Of a stretch of 64,000 bases of DNA, positions 36,976 to 45,750 are shown one piece after another (positions within the stretch are counted from its first letter, which is position 1; each line of letters begins with the position of its first letter). The DNA comes from Planctomycetota bacterium (GTDB lineage: Bacteria; Planctomycetota; Phycisphaerae; UBA1845; Fen-1342), in contig JAHJAR010000203.1 of the NCBI GenBank assembly GCA_018814045.1, forward strand, positions 1 to 64,000, given 5' to 3'. The position numbers were made by a program, and so were the translations under genes. Under the pieces are notes generated by a model. The model did not search any database. It saw nothing but the letters and a program-made list of their open reading frames with translations, and had not been told where the DNA came from.

Positions 36976-37395
36976 ATGACGGCACGCAGTTTCGATATCG
37001 ACCGCTTGTCCCTCTGGATCGACGTGCACTTCACGCGCGCCAGTGGGCCGGGTGGGCAAAACGTCAACAAACTCAACACGCGCGTGACACTCCTGCTCGA
37101 TTTCGAGTCCTGCCCAGAATTCTCCGCCGACCAGCGCGGCCGCCTGCGGCGTAAACTGGCGACGCGCTTGTCACGCGACGGGCGGCTGCGCGTCGTATCA
37201 CAGCGTGAGCGCACGCAGGCCGCCAACCGCCGCCTGGCAGAGGAGCGTCTGGGTGAACTGCTCGCCGAAGCGCTGCAACGCCGCCGACCGCGGCGGCCCA
37301 CGCGGCCGACGGCAGCCGCGCGCGAGCGGCGTCTGCGTGCCAAGCGGCAGCAGGCGGAGCGCAAACGACAGCGCGGCAAGGTCGACGACAACTAG
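36976..37395 (+). CDS. arfB: ArfB/YaeJ-like ribosome-rescue peptidyl-tRNA hydrolase
   Basis: A 139-residue protein with the class I release-factor catalytic domain: FTRASGPGGQNVNKLNTRVTLL contains the GGQ motif that hydrolyses the ester bond of peptidyl-tRNA. There are no codon-recognition domains. The C-terminal tail is very basic (LRAKRQQAERKRQRGK) and in ArfB enters the empty mRNA channel of stalled ribosomes. Length matches ArfB (about 140). No SD is seen at ATG 36976. Flanked by family A repeats on both sides. Confidence 0.92.
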   Translation: MTARSFDIDRLSLWIDVHFTRASGPGGQNVNKLNTRVTLLLDFESCPEFSADQRGRLRRKLATRLSRDGRLRVVSQRERTQAANRRLAEERLGELLAEALQRRRPRRPTRPTAAARERRLRAKRQQAERKRQRGKVDDN

Positions 37396-37423
37396 TGTGC
37401 TGTTTCGCAATCAGCGCGACTTT

Positions 37424-37505
37424 CCGAGCCGCGACCGTCAGGGAGCGGTTGCGCAGAGAACCCGGCGCAATCCGACTAGCCCGCTCCCGAACGGTCGCGG
37501 CTCGG
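37424..37505. repeat. Dispersed repeat family A, inverted pair
   Basis: A full plus-strand copy at 37424-37453 and a minus-strand copy at 37481-37505 (CCGCTCCCGAACGGTCGCGG in plus reading) are separated by 27 bases. This is the same arrangement as at 13224-13303. Confidence 0.88.
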
Positions 37506-37572
37506 GTCAACAGATGTCGCAGTTCCTGCAAGACAGCACGCTAGTGCGGTGACTCGCAGCGACTTCAACCTT

Positions 37573-37625
37573 GGTGGAACGGGCGTCTCGCCCGTTGCCA
37601 TGACAGACGAGGCGCCTGTCCCACC
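37573..37625. repeat. Palindromic intergenic repeat (GGTGGAAC..GTCCCACC type)
   Basis: GGTGGAACGGGCGTCTCG at the left is matched by the inverse of GACGAGGCGCCTGTCCCACC at the right with a few substitutions. It resembles in style, but not in sequence, the element at 45584-45638. Confidence 0.65.
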
Positions 37626-37849
37626 CTGGTAACGTTCAGTTTTCAACGAGTCGCTAGACCAGTACTCGCCCTGATTCAGATTGAGAGCGCCTGTTACAAC
37701 TGCCTGTGACACTGGCCAATGGCCGGTGCTGCACGGGCCATTAGCGTGCCACACACGTCTTGTTGGGCGCTTCAAGAACACCTACACCGCTGCTGCGAGA
37801 TTCTCATCTCGCACCCACCCCCCGGGGCGAGCCGCCGCGCACCGGCGCC

Positions 37850-38833
37850 CTAACGCGGGGTGGCGTAGGAGACGTCACGCGTTGCCAGCAAGTAGAAGAA
37901 GAACGCCGCCCCCAGGATATTCGTCAGCACACCGACCGGAATCTCGTACACGCTCAGCGCCCGGGCGAACCCGTCGCAGACCGCCAGGAAGGCGCCGCCG
38001 ACGAAGGACGAGCCGAGCACCAGCGGCAGTGTGCGCATGCCGACGAGCGTACGGGTGATGTGCGGGATCATCAGCCCGACAAACCCGATCGGTCCGCAGT
38101 TGGAGACGATCACCGCCACGAGCAGGCCGACCAGGATGTAGCAGGTCCAGACGGTGGTCCCCACGGCCACGCCCCGAGTGGCGGCCAGTTCGTCGCCCAG
38201 CGCCAGCAAATCCAGGGCCCGGTGTGAGTAAAGGGCGTAAGCAACGACAGGAACAAGGATGATGGCGATCTCCAGCCAGGCTCGCGGCCGCAGGATCGCC
38301 AGCGAGCCCATCATCCAGATAACGATGTCGTTGGTCACCGCCTGCTCGGCCAGGTAGGTGATCAATAGGATGCCGGCGGCGGACATATACGCCACGCACA
38401 CGCCCGCCAGCAACAGGCGCGTCAGATCGCGGCCGGCTCGCAGGCGGGCCATCAGATAGACCACGCTCATCGCCGCGGTTGCACCGCCGAACGCGCCGAG
38501 GGCCAGCCGCGGCACGCCCAGCCAGTAGCCGGTCACGCCACCCAACATAGCCGCGGCCGCCCCCAGCGAGGCTCCGCTGGCGATGCCGAGGGTATAGGGG
38601 GTGGCAAGCGGGTTGCGGAAGAGCGCCTGGAAGATGACTCCGCCGAGCGCCAATCCAGCACCGGCGCAGGCCGCCAGCGCGGTGCGTGGTGCCCGAAACT
38701 GCCAGTAGACGTCGCCGCGCAGCCCGCCCGCGTGGTCTTGCCCGGGTGGCCCCAGCAACGACGACGACGCGATCAGAAGCAAAGTCACGGGAATCAGGAG
38801 CGCGAAGCGCACCAGCATCGAGCGCGTGCCCAT
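37850..38833 (-). CDS. FecCD/BtuC-family ABC transporter permease
   Basis: A 327-residue integral membrane protein with about nine or ten hydrophobic helices. Family signs: LALGGVIFQALFRNPLATPYTLGIASGASLGA, GPIGFVGLMIPHITRTLVG and DGFARALSVYEIPVGVLTNILGAAFFFYLL. Such permeases import iron siderophores, haem or vitamin B12. No ATPase or typical solute-binding protein gene is adjacent in the window; instead two lipoprotein genes precede it on the same strand. B12 uptake would suit the corrinoid cluster 5 kb away, but nothing in the sequence fixes the substrate. Confidence 0.9.
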   Translation of the reverse strand: MGTRSMLVRFALLIPVTLLLIASSSLLGPPGQDHAGGLRGDVYWQFRAPRTALAACAGAGLALGGVIFQALFRNPLATPYTLGIASGASLGAAAAMLGGVTGYWLGVPRLALGAFGGATAAMSVVYLMARLRAGRDLTRLLLAGVCVAYMSAAGILLITYLAEQAVTNDIVIWMMGSLAILRPRAWLEIAIILVPVVAYALYSHRALDLLALGDELAATRGVAVGTTVWTCYILVGLLVAVIVSNCGPIGFVGLMIPHITRTLVGMRTLPLVLGSSFVGGAFLAVCDGFARALSVYEIPVGVLTNILGAAFFFYLLATRDVSYATPR

Positions 38834-38837
38834 GGCC

Positions 38838-39488
38838 TCAGGGTTCCTTTGGCACGGGCTCTTCGCGGTCGAACTCTGTGAAGAACCGCGCGACGAGTTG
38901 GGCCGTGTCCCGGCCCAGCTTCACTGCCGCCGCGTCGACGATGTCGGCGTCGGTCGCTTCCTCTGTGGGACGCGCACAGGTGACTTCGCGTCCCTCAGAT
39001 TCCTCGGGCCACAGGCGGGCGTGGAGGGCCGGGACGTCGGTCCCGACGACCTTCACCCGCAACGAGACGTGCGGAGAAACAACCGGGGTGTCTGCTCCCT
39101 CGCGTAACTGTAACTCGTCGATGCGCAGGTAAAGAACCTGCGCGGCTGACAAACGCCGGCCGATGCGCTGAATGCTCCAGGAGGAGAACTTGGGGTCGCT
39201 GTGCCGCAGGTCAGTTATTTCACCGGCCGGTACGACCTCGGCCAGGACCTTCTTCTCACGCAGAATTTCAACCAGTTTGTCGAACAGGGCCTGGTTGAAA
39301 ACGGGGTTTTCCTCGTCCGGACGCGCTGCGTCGATCACGATCGCCAGCAGGCCCTTCGTCAGCTCGAATTCCGCCGGCTCTATCTGGCGCGGGCTCAAAA
39401 GGTACAGAATCGAGCCGAATTGCCGACAGCCGAGCAGCGCCGCCAGCCCAACCAGCAGCAGTACAGCAACACCTCGCCGAGCACACAT
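38838..39488 (-). CDS. Lipoprotein, second of a related pair
   Basis: A 216-residue lipoprotein; the signal ends with the lipobox ALLGC (Cys21). The mature part has alternating strands and helices (LLAIVIDAARPDEENPVFN, then FDKLVEILREKKVLAEVVPA, GRRLSAAQVLYLRIDELQL). The order strand-helix-strand, with an AQVLYLRIDELQ strand, resembles the neighbour's AERVLMIELTQY, so the two are probably paralogues of a CsgG/LpoB-like fold; that link is inference. It lies 4 bases before the permease gene and directly after the other lipoprotein gene. Confidence 0.8.
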   Translation of the reverse strand: MCARRGVAVLLLVGLAALLGCRQFGSILYLLSPRQIEPAEFELTKGLLAIVIDAARPDEENPVFNQALFDKLVEILREKKVLAEVVPAGEITDLRHSDPKFSSWSIQRIGRRLSAAQVLYLRIDELQLREGADTPVVSPHVSLRVKVVGTDVPALHARLWPEESEGREVTCARPTEEATDADIVDAAAVKLGRDTAQLVARFFTEFDREEPVPKEP

Positions 39489-39489
39489 T

Positions 39490-40155
39490 TCATTCCACCT
39501 TCACCGTGCGATCGTAGAACTTGCCGGCCACATCGCTGGCGAAGGCCTCCATCGTGCCACGCCGGATGCTGCGATCATCCGAGCCCCACTGCCCGACCGA
39601 GTCGGGTGGGTAGACCGTTTCCACAACGGTCCGGTAGACCGGGGCGGTGTTTGGGCGCGCGGCGTTGTAGACCTTGACGTTGGCCGAGATGCGCCCCCGG
39701 TAAAGATGCGGGCTGTCCGGCTCACGCGTGCCGTACTGCGTCAGTTCGATCATGAGCACGCGCTCGGCCCCAAAGCGCGCCCCCAGCACGACCGGGTCGC
39801 TGCGCTCCCACTCCGGTGTGCGGCGTTGAAAATCAACTACCTGCCGGTTGGGAATGAACGAGATGCCAGGGACCGTGCCCTCCAGCGCGGCGCGTACATG
39901 CTCCGACAGTTCATATTGGACCTGCGGGTACTCGAAGAGCGTGTCCATCTCCGCCCAGACCAGCGTACAGACCTTCTTGTTCTGGAGGTGCGGAAACTCG
40001 GCAGGGATCTGTTTCGTGGGTTCAGAGCCCCAAAGCAGGATCGGGGTGGCCAACAGCCTGCAGCCGGCCATCGGCACCAGGAGCGCAGCCAACAGCAGCG
40101 GGATGCCCCAGGCAACGATGCGTCGATGAGTCTGTGCGAGTCGCAGCGGGTTCAT
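39490..40155 (-). CDS. Lipoprotein, first of a related pair
   Basis: A 221-residue lipoprotein with lipobox MAGC. ATG 40155 is used; GTG 40170 is an alternative. After the Cys come KKVCTLVWAEMDTLFEYPQV, a helical segment, and AERVLMIELTQYGTREPDSP, then a strand with NVKVYNA. This is a compact alpha/beta domain like the N-terminal domain of periplasmic assembly lipoproteins. It heads the three-gene unit with the second lipoprotein and the permease. TATACA at 40201-40196 (minus strand) is a possible -10. Function not established. Confidence 0.8.
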   Translation of the reverse strand: MNPLRLAQTHRRIVAWGIPLLLAALLVPMAGCRLLATPILLWGSEPTKQIPAEFPHLQNKKVCTLVWAEMDTLFEYPQVQYELSEHVRAALEGTVPGISFIPNRQVVDFQRRTPEWERSDPVVLGARFGAERVLMIELTQYGTREPDSPHLYRGRISANVKVYNAARPNTAPVYRTVVETVYPPDSVGQWGSDDRSIRRGTMEAFASDVAGKFYDRTVKVE

Positions 40156-40300
40156 GTCATCAATTGGCACACACGATACCGGTCTGCGGGCGGTTTGTAT
40201 AGCCGGCTGCGTCCGTCCGCCAGCCCGTTACAATACACACAGGCAAACCCGCCCCCCCTGACCGCGGGGGGGCGGTCCCGCCAGGCCTTCGAGATGGTCA

Positions 40301-41071
40301 TTGTCCGCGCGCAACGCACAACCCGCCGATCATTTCACCATACTGTGCTCGCGCTGTGATCGCCCGGTGATCGCCAAACTGGCGTGGGTCGGCCGAGCGG
40401 TGGAGTGCCCGCACTGCGCCAGCGCCCTGCGCGTGCCTCCGCCGCCGGACGACGACCAGCAACCGGTTCGCGCTATGCCGGCGGTGCTGGGCGCCCAGCA
40501 GCGCTTCAATTTCCCGTGCCGGCAATGCGATTCGTTGCTGGAAGGGCACACCGGAATGTGCGGCCAGGCGGCCCGCTGCCCCACCTGCGGAGCCGGCCTG
40601 ATGGTGCCGTACCTGGACGCGCGCGGCATGCCGTTGGGAGCTTCTGCCCGCGACGGAGCACAACCTCCACAGGATCCGGTGCCGGTGCATGCCTACGGCG
40701 CCAGCGGCGGCGCGGCGCCGCGCATCGTCCGCCGGCCGGACGGTTCGCAGGTGATCGAGTGCCCCAGTTGCAGTGCGCACTGCGCCGTCGATGCGGACAA
40801 CTGCCGCGCTTGCGGCGCCCCGTTCACGATGGAGGGGGCGCCCACGATGAGTGGTCTCAGCTATGACGCCCGCGCGCTGGCCGCCTTGTTCCTCGGTATC
40901 GTCGCGTTGCCGACCTTCTTCGTCTTCCTGCCCGGCGCGTTGGCTGTCGTGCTCGGATTGGCGAGCCTGCAACACGCGCTGCGCGGCAACCGGCGCCCGA
41001 CCGTTGCCATCGTCGCGATCGTGCTCGGAATCATTTCACTGACCGGCGGCGTGCTCAACTACGCGCTCTGA
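40301..41071 (+). CDS. Zinc-ribbon membrane protein (DUF4190-like C-terminus)
   Basis: A 256-residue protein with three cysteine ribbons: LCSRCDRPV with ECPHCA, FPCRQCD with CPTCGA, and ECPSCSAHC with CRACGAP. The C-terminal 75 residues hold two membrane helices (LAALFLGIVALPTFFVFLPG and VAIVAIVLGIISLTGGVLNY) separated by LASLQHALRGNRR, the DUF4190 pattern common in planctomycetes and actinobacteria. The cytoplasmic part probably binds zinc; function is unknown. The start is uncertain: TTG 40301 is the first in-frame option that keeps the first ribbon, and no SD is visible. Confidence 0.75.
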   Translation: MSARNAQPADHFTILCSRCDRPVIAKLAWVGRAVECPHCASALRVPPPPDDDQQPVRAMPAVLGAQQRFNFPCRQCDSLLEGHTGMCGQAARCPTCGAGLMVPYLDARGMPLGASARDGAQPPQDPVPVHAYGASGGAAPRIVRRPDGSQVIECPSCSAHCAVDADNCRACGAPFTMEGAPTMSGLSYDARALAALFLGIVALPTFFVFLPGALAVVLGLASLQHALRGNRRPTVAIVAIVLGIISLTGGVLNYAL

Positions 41072-41125
41072 CCCGACGGCAGCGCCCGCGGCTGCATGAG
41101 TTGGTTGAACCGCGACCCAAGAAAC

Positions 41126-41155
41126 CCGAGCCGCGACCGTCAGGGAGCGGTTGCG
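41126..41155 (+). repeat. Dispersed repeat family A, full copy
   Basis: Identical over 30 bases to the copy at 37424-37453. It lies between convergent genes. Confidence 0.9.
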
Positions 41156-41195
41156 TGTATTCGTTGTGTCAGCCGTGACGCCTCCCGAGTAGGTG

Positions 41196-41705
41196 TCAGC
41201 GCTGATACCGAAAGTGCACGCTGACACCCCCACGCGAACCGCCACGATAGCAGTCTCTACTGCGATAGTACCGCACGTGACCGTGATACCCAGACGTGCG
41301 ATGGTAGCCGGTGCGGTAATACCCATGCCAGCGGGGGAAGTAACGCTCGCGCGCGTCCGTGCGGTAAACATGCCCGGATGAGCTGTTACAGGTAACACGC
41401 GGCGTCACCGCGCGGTATACCACGGTCCGCGGCGAGCACTGTCGCTGGTACGTGACGACGCGCGCTGCCGGTTCGGGACAGACCACCACCCGCGGCGAGC
41501 TGCTGCGATAGAACACCGTTGGGCGGCAGGTGTAGTCGTGGCGGACGTACGTATGACGATACGTCGGCTGGTAGTAGTAGCACGGTTGGCTGGCCAGGTA
41601 GCTGAAGCGAATGCCAAAGCTGAAGTCGCTGGCCAGCGCGGTCTTGGCGGGCAGCATGACCAGCATTAGCCCGGCCACGGTCAACAGCAGTCTTCGCAGT
41701 GTCAT
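41196..41705 (-). CDS. Small secreted Tyr/Arg/Ser-rich protein
   Basis: A 169-residue exported protein. ATG 41705 follows GAGGAG by 7 bases, which rules out the longer frame. A signal peptide ends near KTALASDF. The mature part is unusually rich in Tyr, Arg, His, Ser and paired Cys (PCYYYQPTYRHTYVRHDYTC, then RTSGYHGHVRYYRSRDCYRG). It has no known domain. The composition fits a cell-surface or matrix protein that could be cross-linked through Tyr or Cys, which is speculation. It is divergent from pabB. Confidence 0.72.
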   Translation of the reverse strand: MTLRRLLLTVAGLMLVMLPAKTALASDFSFGIRFSYLASQPCYYYQPTYRHTYVRHDYTCRPTVFYRSSSPRVVVCPEPAARVVTYQRQCSPRTVVYRAVTPRVTCNSSSGHVYRTDARERYFPRWHGYYRTGYHRTSGYHGHVRYYRSRDCYRGGSRGGVSVHFRYQR

Positions 41706-41977
41706 GGGCACGCTCCTCGTGCAGTACGCGTTTTCGGGCGCAGTTACACCCACCACAGGGCACTCCGTATATAGGGACACGGCGACGCGGGCCTGGTTTG
41801 CCGTTCGTTTCGGCGGCGGCCGGGAGCGGTTGTGGTCCACCGTCATCGTAACGCACCACGTGTCCGCGACCAACGAAAAACCACTCGTTCGGCCGGTATG
41901 CGGAGCGTATTGCAGCTATCATACGCGGCCTCGGAGCCGAAGGACGCGCCTCCCACGAGCGCTATGAAAGGTCCTCT

Positions 41978-43417
41978 ATGGGCATGCAATGGCAGATCCA
42001 GGAAGTCCCATGGCCGCGGTGCAGCGTCACTGCGGCTGGACTTTTCGCCGGCGCGGATGAGCTGGCCTGGCTGGACAGCGCCGTCTCGGAGGAACTCGAC
42101 GCACCCAGCGCCCGGTACAGTCTGCTCTGCACCGCGCCCCTGGCAGGCGTGGAACAGTTCGAGGGACGCGAAGCGACGTTTGCCGTCGGCGGGCGGGTGG
42201 TCGCCCGGGATAGCAGCGGCTGGAAGCTGTGGCGCAGCGCGGTGGCGCGCTTGCCCCGCTGGCCCGAGTTGCCGCACGGTCTGGCGCCCGGGTGGGTGGG
42301 CTACGTGGCCTTCGAGATGGCCCGCCAATTGGAGCGACTGCCACAATCACGCCACGAGGATCTGGGACTGCCCTGGTTGCGGATGGGGCTTTACGACCGC
42401 GGAATCACCTTGGATCACCACACGCGCTGCGCATTCGCCGTGTTTACCGAGGACGTTACGTCTGCGCTGGATGCGGGCGGGCCGGACCACGCGCGGCTAT
42501 CGAATAATGCCTGGCTGGAACGGTGGCGTGCAGCGGCGGAGGCGGAACCACGCCCGCAGACCGCGGTGGCTGGCGTGCTGCGTTGCGAGCTCGAGCAGCG
42601 CGAGTATGAGGCGATGGTGACCCGCGCGCTCGAATATGTCGCCGCGGGAGACATCTACCAGGTCAACCTTGCTCAGCGAATGTGGCTGGAGAACGTGGGC
42701 GATCCGTTCGCGGTTTACGCTGCGCTTCGTCACGTGAACCCGGCGCCCTACGCCGCCCTGCTGAACTGGCCGGGCGGGGCGATCGCGTCAGTTTCGCCGG
42801 AGCTGTTCCTGCGGGCACGTGGCCGCGAGGTGCTCACGTGCCCGATCAAGGGCACGCGCCCGCGGACGCGTGACTCGCTGCTGGATGGGATTCGGCGGCG
42901 GGACCTGCTCGCGTCCGAGAAAGACGCGGCCGAATTGGCGATGATCGTGGACCTGCACCGAAACGACCTGGGACGCGTCTGCGAGTACGGCTCGATTCGG
43001 GTGGCCGAGCCGCGGCGGGTGGAAACGCACCCGACCGTCCTGCATACTGCCGCCGACATCATCGGGCGACTGGCGCCTGACCGCGACGCACTCGACCTGC
43101 TGACGGCCTGCTTCCCGGCCGGGTCGATCACCGGCGTGCCCAAGATCCGGGCTTGTGAGATCATCGACGAACTCGAACCGGCCGCACGCGGGGCCTACAC
43201 CGGCACTGTGGGCGCGCTGGGCCTCGACGGCAGCCTGACCTGCAACGTGGCCATCCGCACCATCCAGTTGCGCGCCGGCCGGGCCGCACTGTACGTCGGC
43301 GGCGGAATCGTGGCCGATTCGGATCCGACGGACGAGTACGAGGAGACGCTGGCGAAGGGGCGCGGCATTCTGGAAGCACTGCACGCGGCGCGCGATGGCG
43401 TGGGCACCGCCGAGTAA
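41978..43417 (+). CDS. pabB: Aminodeoxychorismate synthase component I
   Basis: A 479-residue chorismate-utilising enzyme. It converts chorismate with ammonia to 4-amino-4-deoxychorismate for folate. ATG 41978 follows AAGG by 6-7 bases. Core motifs: VAAGDIYQVNLAQRM, CPIKGTRPRTRD (Lys in PIKGT marks PabB, whereas TrpE has Ala), LAMIVDLHRNDLGRVCEYGS, FPAGSITGVPKIRACEIIDE and YTGTVGALGLDG. Next comes a class IV aminotransferase gene, which supports the folate rather than tryptophan assignment. No pabA amidotransferase is in the window. It is probably the first gene of pabB-pabC-nif3. Confidence 0.93.
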   Translation: MGMQWQIQEVPWPRCSVTAAGLFAGADELAWLDSAVSEELDAPSARYSLLCTAPLAGVEQFEGREATFAVGGRVVARDSSGWKLWRSAVARLPRWPELPHGLAPGWVGYVAFEMARQLERLPQSRHEDLGLPWLRMGLYDRGITLDHHTRCAFAVFTEDVTSALDAGGPDHARLSNNAWLERWRAAAEAEPRPQTAVAGVLRCELEQREYEAMVTRALEYVAAGDIYQVNLAQRMWLENVGDPFAVYAALRHVNPAPYAALLNWPGGAIASVSPELFLRARGREVLTCPIKGTRPRTRDSLLDGIRRRDLLASEKDAAELAMIVDLHRNDLGRVCEYGSIRVAEPRRVETHPTVLHTAADIIGRLAPDRDALDLLTACFPAGSITGVPKIRACEIIDELEPAARGAYTGTVGALGLDGSLTCNVAIRTIQLRAGRAALYVGGGIVADSDPTDEYEETLAKGRGILEALHAARDGVGTAE

Positions 43418-43508
43418 GCCGGCCGCCCGGCGACCGCCGGCAATGACTGCAATACTCCGGCGTACGCGGTGCACGCGTCTGTCAACGCGCACTGACAAGG
43501 AGAGAATC

Positions 43509-44372
43509 GTGAGAGAATGGGCCAGCCTGAATGGCCGCCTGATGCCCGCCGATGAAGCTCAGATCAGCGTCTTTGATTCCGGCTTCATGCAAGGCGTGGG
43601 GCTGTTCGAGACGATGCGCGCTTATGGCGAGCGCGTATTTCGGCTCGATCAGCACCTCGAACGGCTGGTGAATTCGGCCCGTCGGCTGGGTTGGTCGATC
43701 CTGCCCGCACTGGAGGAGTTGCGGACCAACGTGATGCAGGTGGTCCGGGCCACGCCGCAGCAGGACGTCAGCGTGCGGCTGACGGTGACAACCGGCTCAC
43801 TCCGCAGCAGCGCGCAGGATCCGCCCCAACTGACCATGGTGGCCACGGCGACACCAGGCACCAAGTACCCGGAAGAGCTCTACACCAAGGGCGTGGCCGT
43901 GGTTATCTCCGAGTATCGCCAGAGTCGCTTCGATCCAACCGCCGGACATAAAACGAACAGCTACTTCGCCCGTCTGGCATCGTTGCGTGCCGCGCACGCC
44001 AAGCAGACCTTCGAGGCGTTGTGGTTTACGCCCGAACACAATCTCGCCGAGGGGGCGATCAGTTCCGTGTTCCTGGTCCAGGATGGGCAATTGCTGACGC
44101 CGCCCCTGCACACGCCCGTGCTGCCGGGGATCACGCGGGCAGTCGTGATCGACCTGGCTGTAGCACAGGACATACCGGTGCGCGAGCAGCCGCTGACGGT
44201 TGACGACCTGCTGAATGCAGACGAAGTCTTCTTGACCGGCAGCTTGATGGAAGTGATGCCGGTGGTGCTGATCGAGCGCGAACCGGTGGGCCTGGAGAAA
44301 CCCGGGGAGGTCACCCAGGAGCTGGCGCTCGCGTACAAGCGGCTCGTGATCGAGGAGTGTGGCGATGAGTAG
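43509..44372 (+). CDS. pabC: Class IV aminotransferase-fold protein, probable aminodeoxychorismate lyase
   Basis: A 287-residue PLP enzyme. GTG 43509 is chosen because AAGGAGAG lies 6 bases upstream. Fold type IV signs: FDSGFMQGVGLFETMRAYGE, AGHKTNSYFARLASL with the PLP-binding Lys, LAEGAISSVFLVQDGQLLTP and LPGITRAVVIDLA. Context after pabB suggests it removes pyruvate from aminodeoxychorismate to yield p-aminobenzoate. Branched-chain and D-amino-acid aminotransferases share the fold, so the symbol rests mainly on the neighbour. Its end overlaps the next gene by 8 bases. Confidence 0.82.
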   Translation: MREWASLNGRLMPADEAQISVFDSGFMQGVGLFETMRAYGERVFRLDQHLERLVNSARRLGWSILPALEELRTNVMQVVRATPQQDVSVRLTVTTGSLRSSAQDPPQLTMVATATPGTKYPEELYTKGVAVVISEYRQSRFDPTAGHKTNSYFARLASLRAAHAKQTFEALWFTPEHNLAEGAISSVFLVQDGQLLTPPLHTPVLPGITRAVVIDLAVAQDIPVREQPLTVDDLLNADEVFLTGSLMEVMPVVLIEREPVGLEKPGEVTQELALAYKRLVIEECGDE

Positions 44373-45537
44373 CGCGCGCGGCCGGACAGCGAAACACCGT
44401 CGCAAGCCAGCCGGCGGGGCCACGCCACCTACGGTGGGTGAGGTCTACGCCGCCCTGGACGCGTTCGCCCCGTTCGCGCGGGCCGCCGACTGGGACAACG
44501 TCGGCCTCCTGGCGGGTCGCATGGAGTGGCCGGCCCGGCGTGTCTTGCTGGCGATCGACCTGACGGACGCCGTGGCGCGCGAAGCTCTGGCCGGCTCGGC
44601 CGACATTGTGCTGCTCTATCATCCGCCGATCTTCAAAGGCATCCGGGCGGTCACGCCCGATGCTCGTGGGCCGACCGGGCTGCTGCCGGACCTGCTGGCG
44701 GCCCGCGTCGCGCTGATCGCGGTACACACGGCGCTGGACGAAGCGGTGGGCGGGACAAACGACATCGTGCTCGATGTTTTCGAGCCCGTGCGGCGTTGGC
44801 CACTGGAGCCGAGCCGTGAGGACGGGCGGCAGTACAAGCTGGTTGTCTTCGTGCCCACGGCAGAGGTGGACGCCTTGCGGGAAGCCCTGTCCGGCGCCGG
44901 CGCCGGCCACATCGGCCACTATTCCGAGTGCAGCTTCGAGTTAGCCGGGCGGGGCACGTTTCGGGGCGACGACAGCACGCAACCGACGATCGGACGAAAG
45001 CAGCGGCTCGAGCATGTCGCTGAGGTCCGGCTGGAGATGGTCGTTCCGGAACCGCGCCTGGGACCGGTCGTACGAGCGCTGTACGAGCGGCATTCGTATG
45101 AAGAGCCGGCGTTCGACCTCTATCCCACACGGACACTTGCCGGCCGGGGTCAGGTCGGTGGCGGACGGGTGGGAGAGCTGCGCCGGCCCCAACGCGGCCA
45201 GGCGCTGATTCGCAAACTGCGCGGCCATATGGACCTCACGGGGGCCACCGTCGTGGGCAACCTGAAAGGCTCGTTCCGGTCGGTGACGGTGGCGGCCGGT
45301 GCCTTCGGCGTACGGGGTTTGTGTGATCCCGCTTCGCTCGTGTTAACGGGCGAGTTCAAACACCACGACGCGCTGGAGTTGCTCCGCCGTGGCGTGACAG
45401 CGGTTCACCTGGGCCACTTCGCCAGCGAACGACCCGTGCTCGAGGTGCTGCGCCAGCGCCTGGTCGCGGGCGTGAAGGGCGTGCAGGCCACGCTGGCGCG
45501 CGCGGATCGGACCCCCTACCAACCACTGCCGGCGTAG
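44365..45537 (+). CDS. Nif3-like dinuclear metal centre protein
   Basis: A 390-residue protein of the NIF3/YbgI family (GTP cyclohydrolase I type 2 homologues). ATG 44365 follows GAGGAG by 7 bases, both inside the end of pabC. Metal-site motifs are visible: WDNVGLLAG, LLYHPPIFKGI (His), HTALDEAVGGTND (His, Asp) and near the end LTGEFKHHDAL and VHLGHFASERPVLEVL (His, Glu). The middle insertion (about 150-275) is the PII/CutA1-like domain of the longer form. It assembles as hexamers with two metal ions per subunit. Its true substrate is unsettled; coupling with pab genes hints at pterin or folate metabolism. Confidence 0.9.
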   Translation: MSSARGRTAKHRRKPAGGATPPTVGEVYAALDAFAPFARAADWDNVGLLAGRMEWPARRVLLAIDLTDAVAREALAGSADIVLLYHPPIFKGIRAVTPDARGPTGLLPDLLAARVALIAVHTALDEAVGGTNDIVLDVFEPVRRWPLEPSREDGRQYKLVVFVPTAEVDALREALSGAGAGHIGHYSECSFELAGRGTFRGDDSTQPTIGRKQRLEHVAEVRLEMVVPEPRLGPVVRALYERHSYEEPAFDLYPTRTLAGRGQVGGGRVGELRRPQRGQALIRKLRGHMDLTGATVVGNLKGSFRSVTVAAGAFGVRGLCDPASLVLTGEFKHHDALELLRRGVTAVHLGHFASERPVLEVLRQRLVAGVKGVQATLARADRTPYQPLPA

Positions 45538-45583
45538 GTGCTGCGGCGGCAAGGGGCTTCGCCGGGATGTACCGCAAAACTCT

Positions 45584-45638
45584 GGCGGGCAGGGACGCCC
45601 GCCCCACCCGACAAGTGGGGCAGGCCTCCGTGCCTGCC
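45584..45638. repeat. Palindromic intergenic repeat (GGCGGGCAGGGACGCCCGCC type)
   Basis: The left arm GGCGGGCAGGGACGCCCGCC, extended by CCAC, is matched by the inverse of GGGGCAGGCCTCCGTGCCTGCC at the right. It lies between nif3 and the parvulin gene. Confidence 0.7.
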
Positions 45639-45750
45639 ATTCGCCAAGATCCAGCGGTACACCTCTTCGCCGCGGTTCATGCGCAAGACGGCTGTCACAC
45701 GCCGCCGTGCTCGGTTTACAATGCCCGTCTGGTTGGCAGGAGACTTTGCT

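Larger units (their letters stand above)
37396..37849. other. Repeat-filled gap
   Basis: 454 bases with an inverted pair of family A repeats (37424-37505) and a long palindromic repeat (37573-37625). The rest contains further short inverted words (GCGAGATTCTCATCTCGC near 37785-37805). No gene is visible. Confidence 0.65.

Noticed and set aside
42580-43417. Assigning the chorismate enzyme as TrpE
   Set aside because: The PIKGT motif has Lys, typical of PabB, and the neighbour is a class IV aminotransferase-fold gene rather than trp genes.
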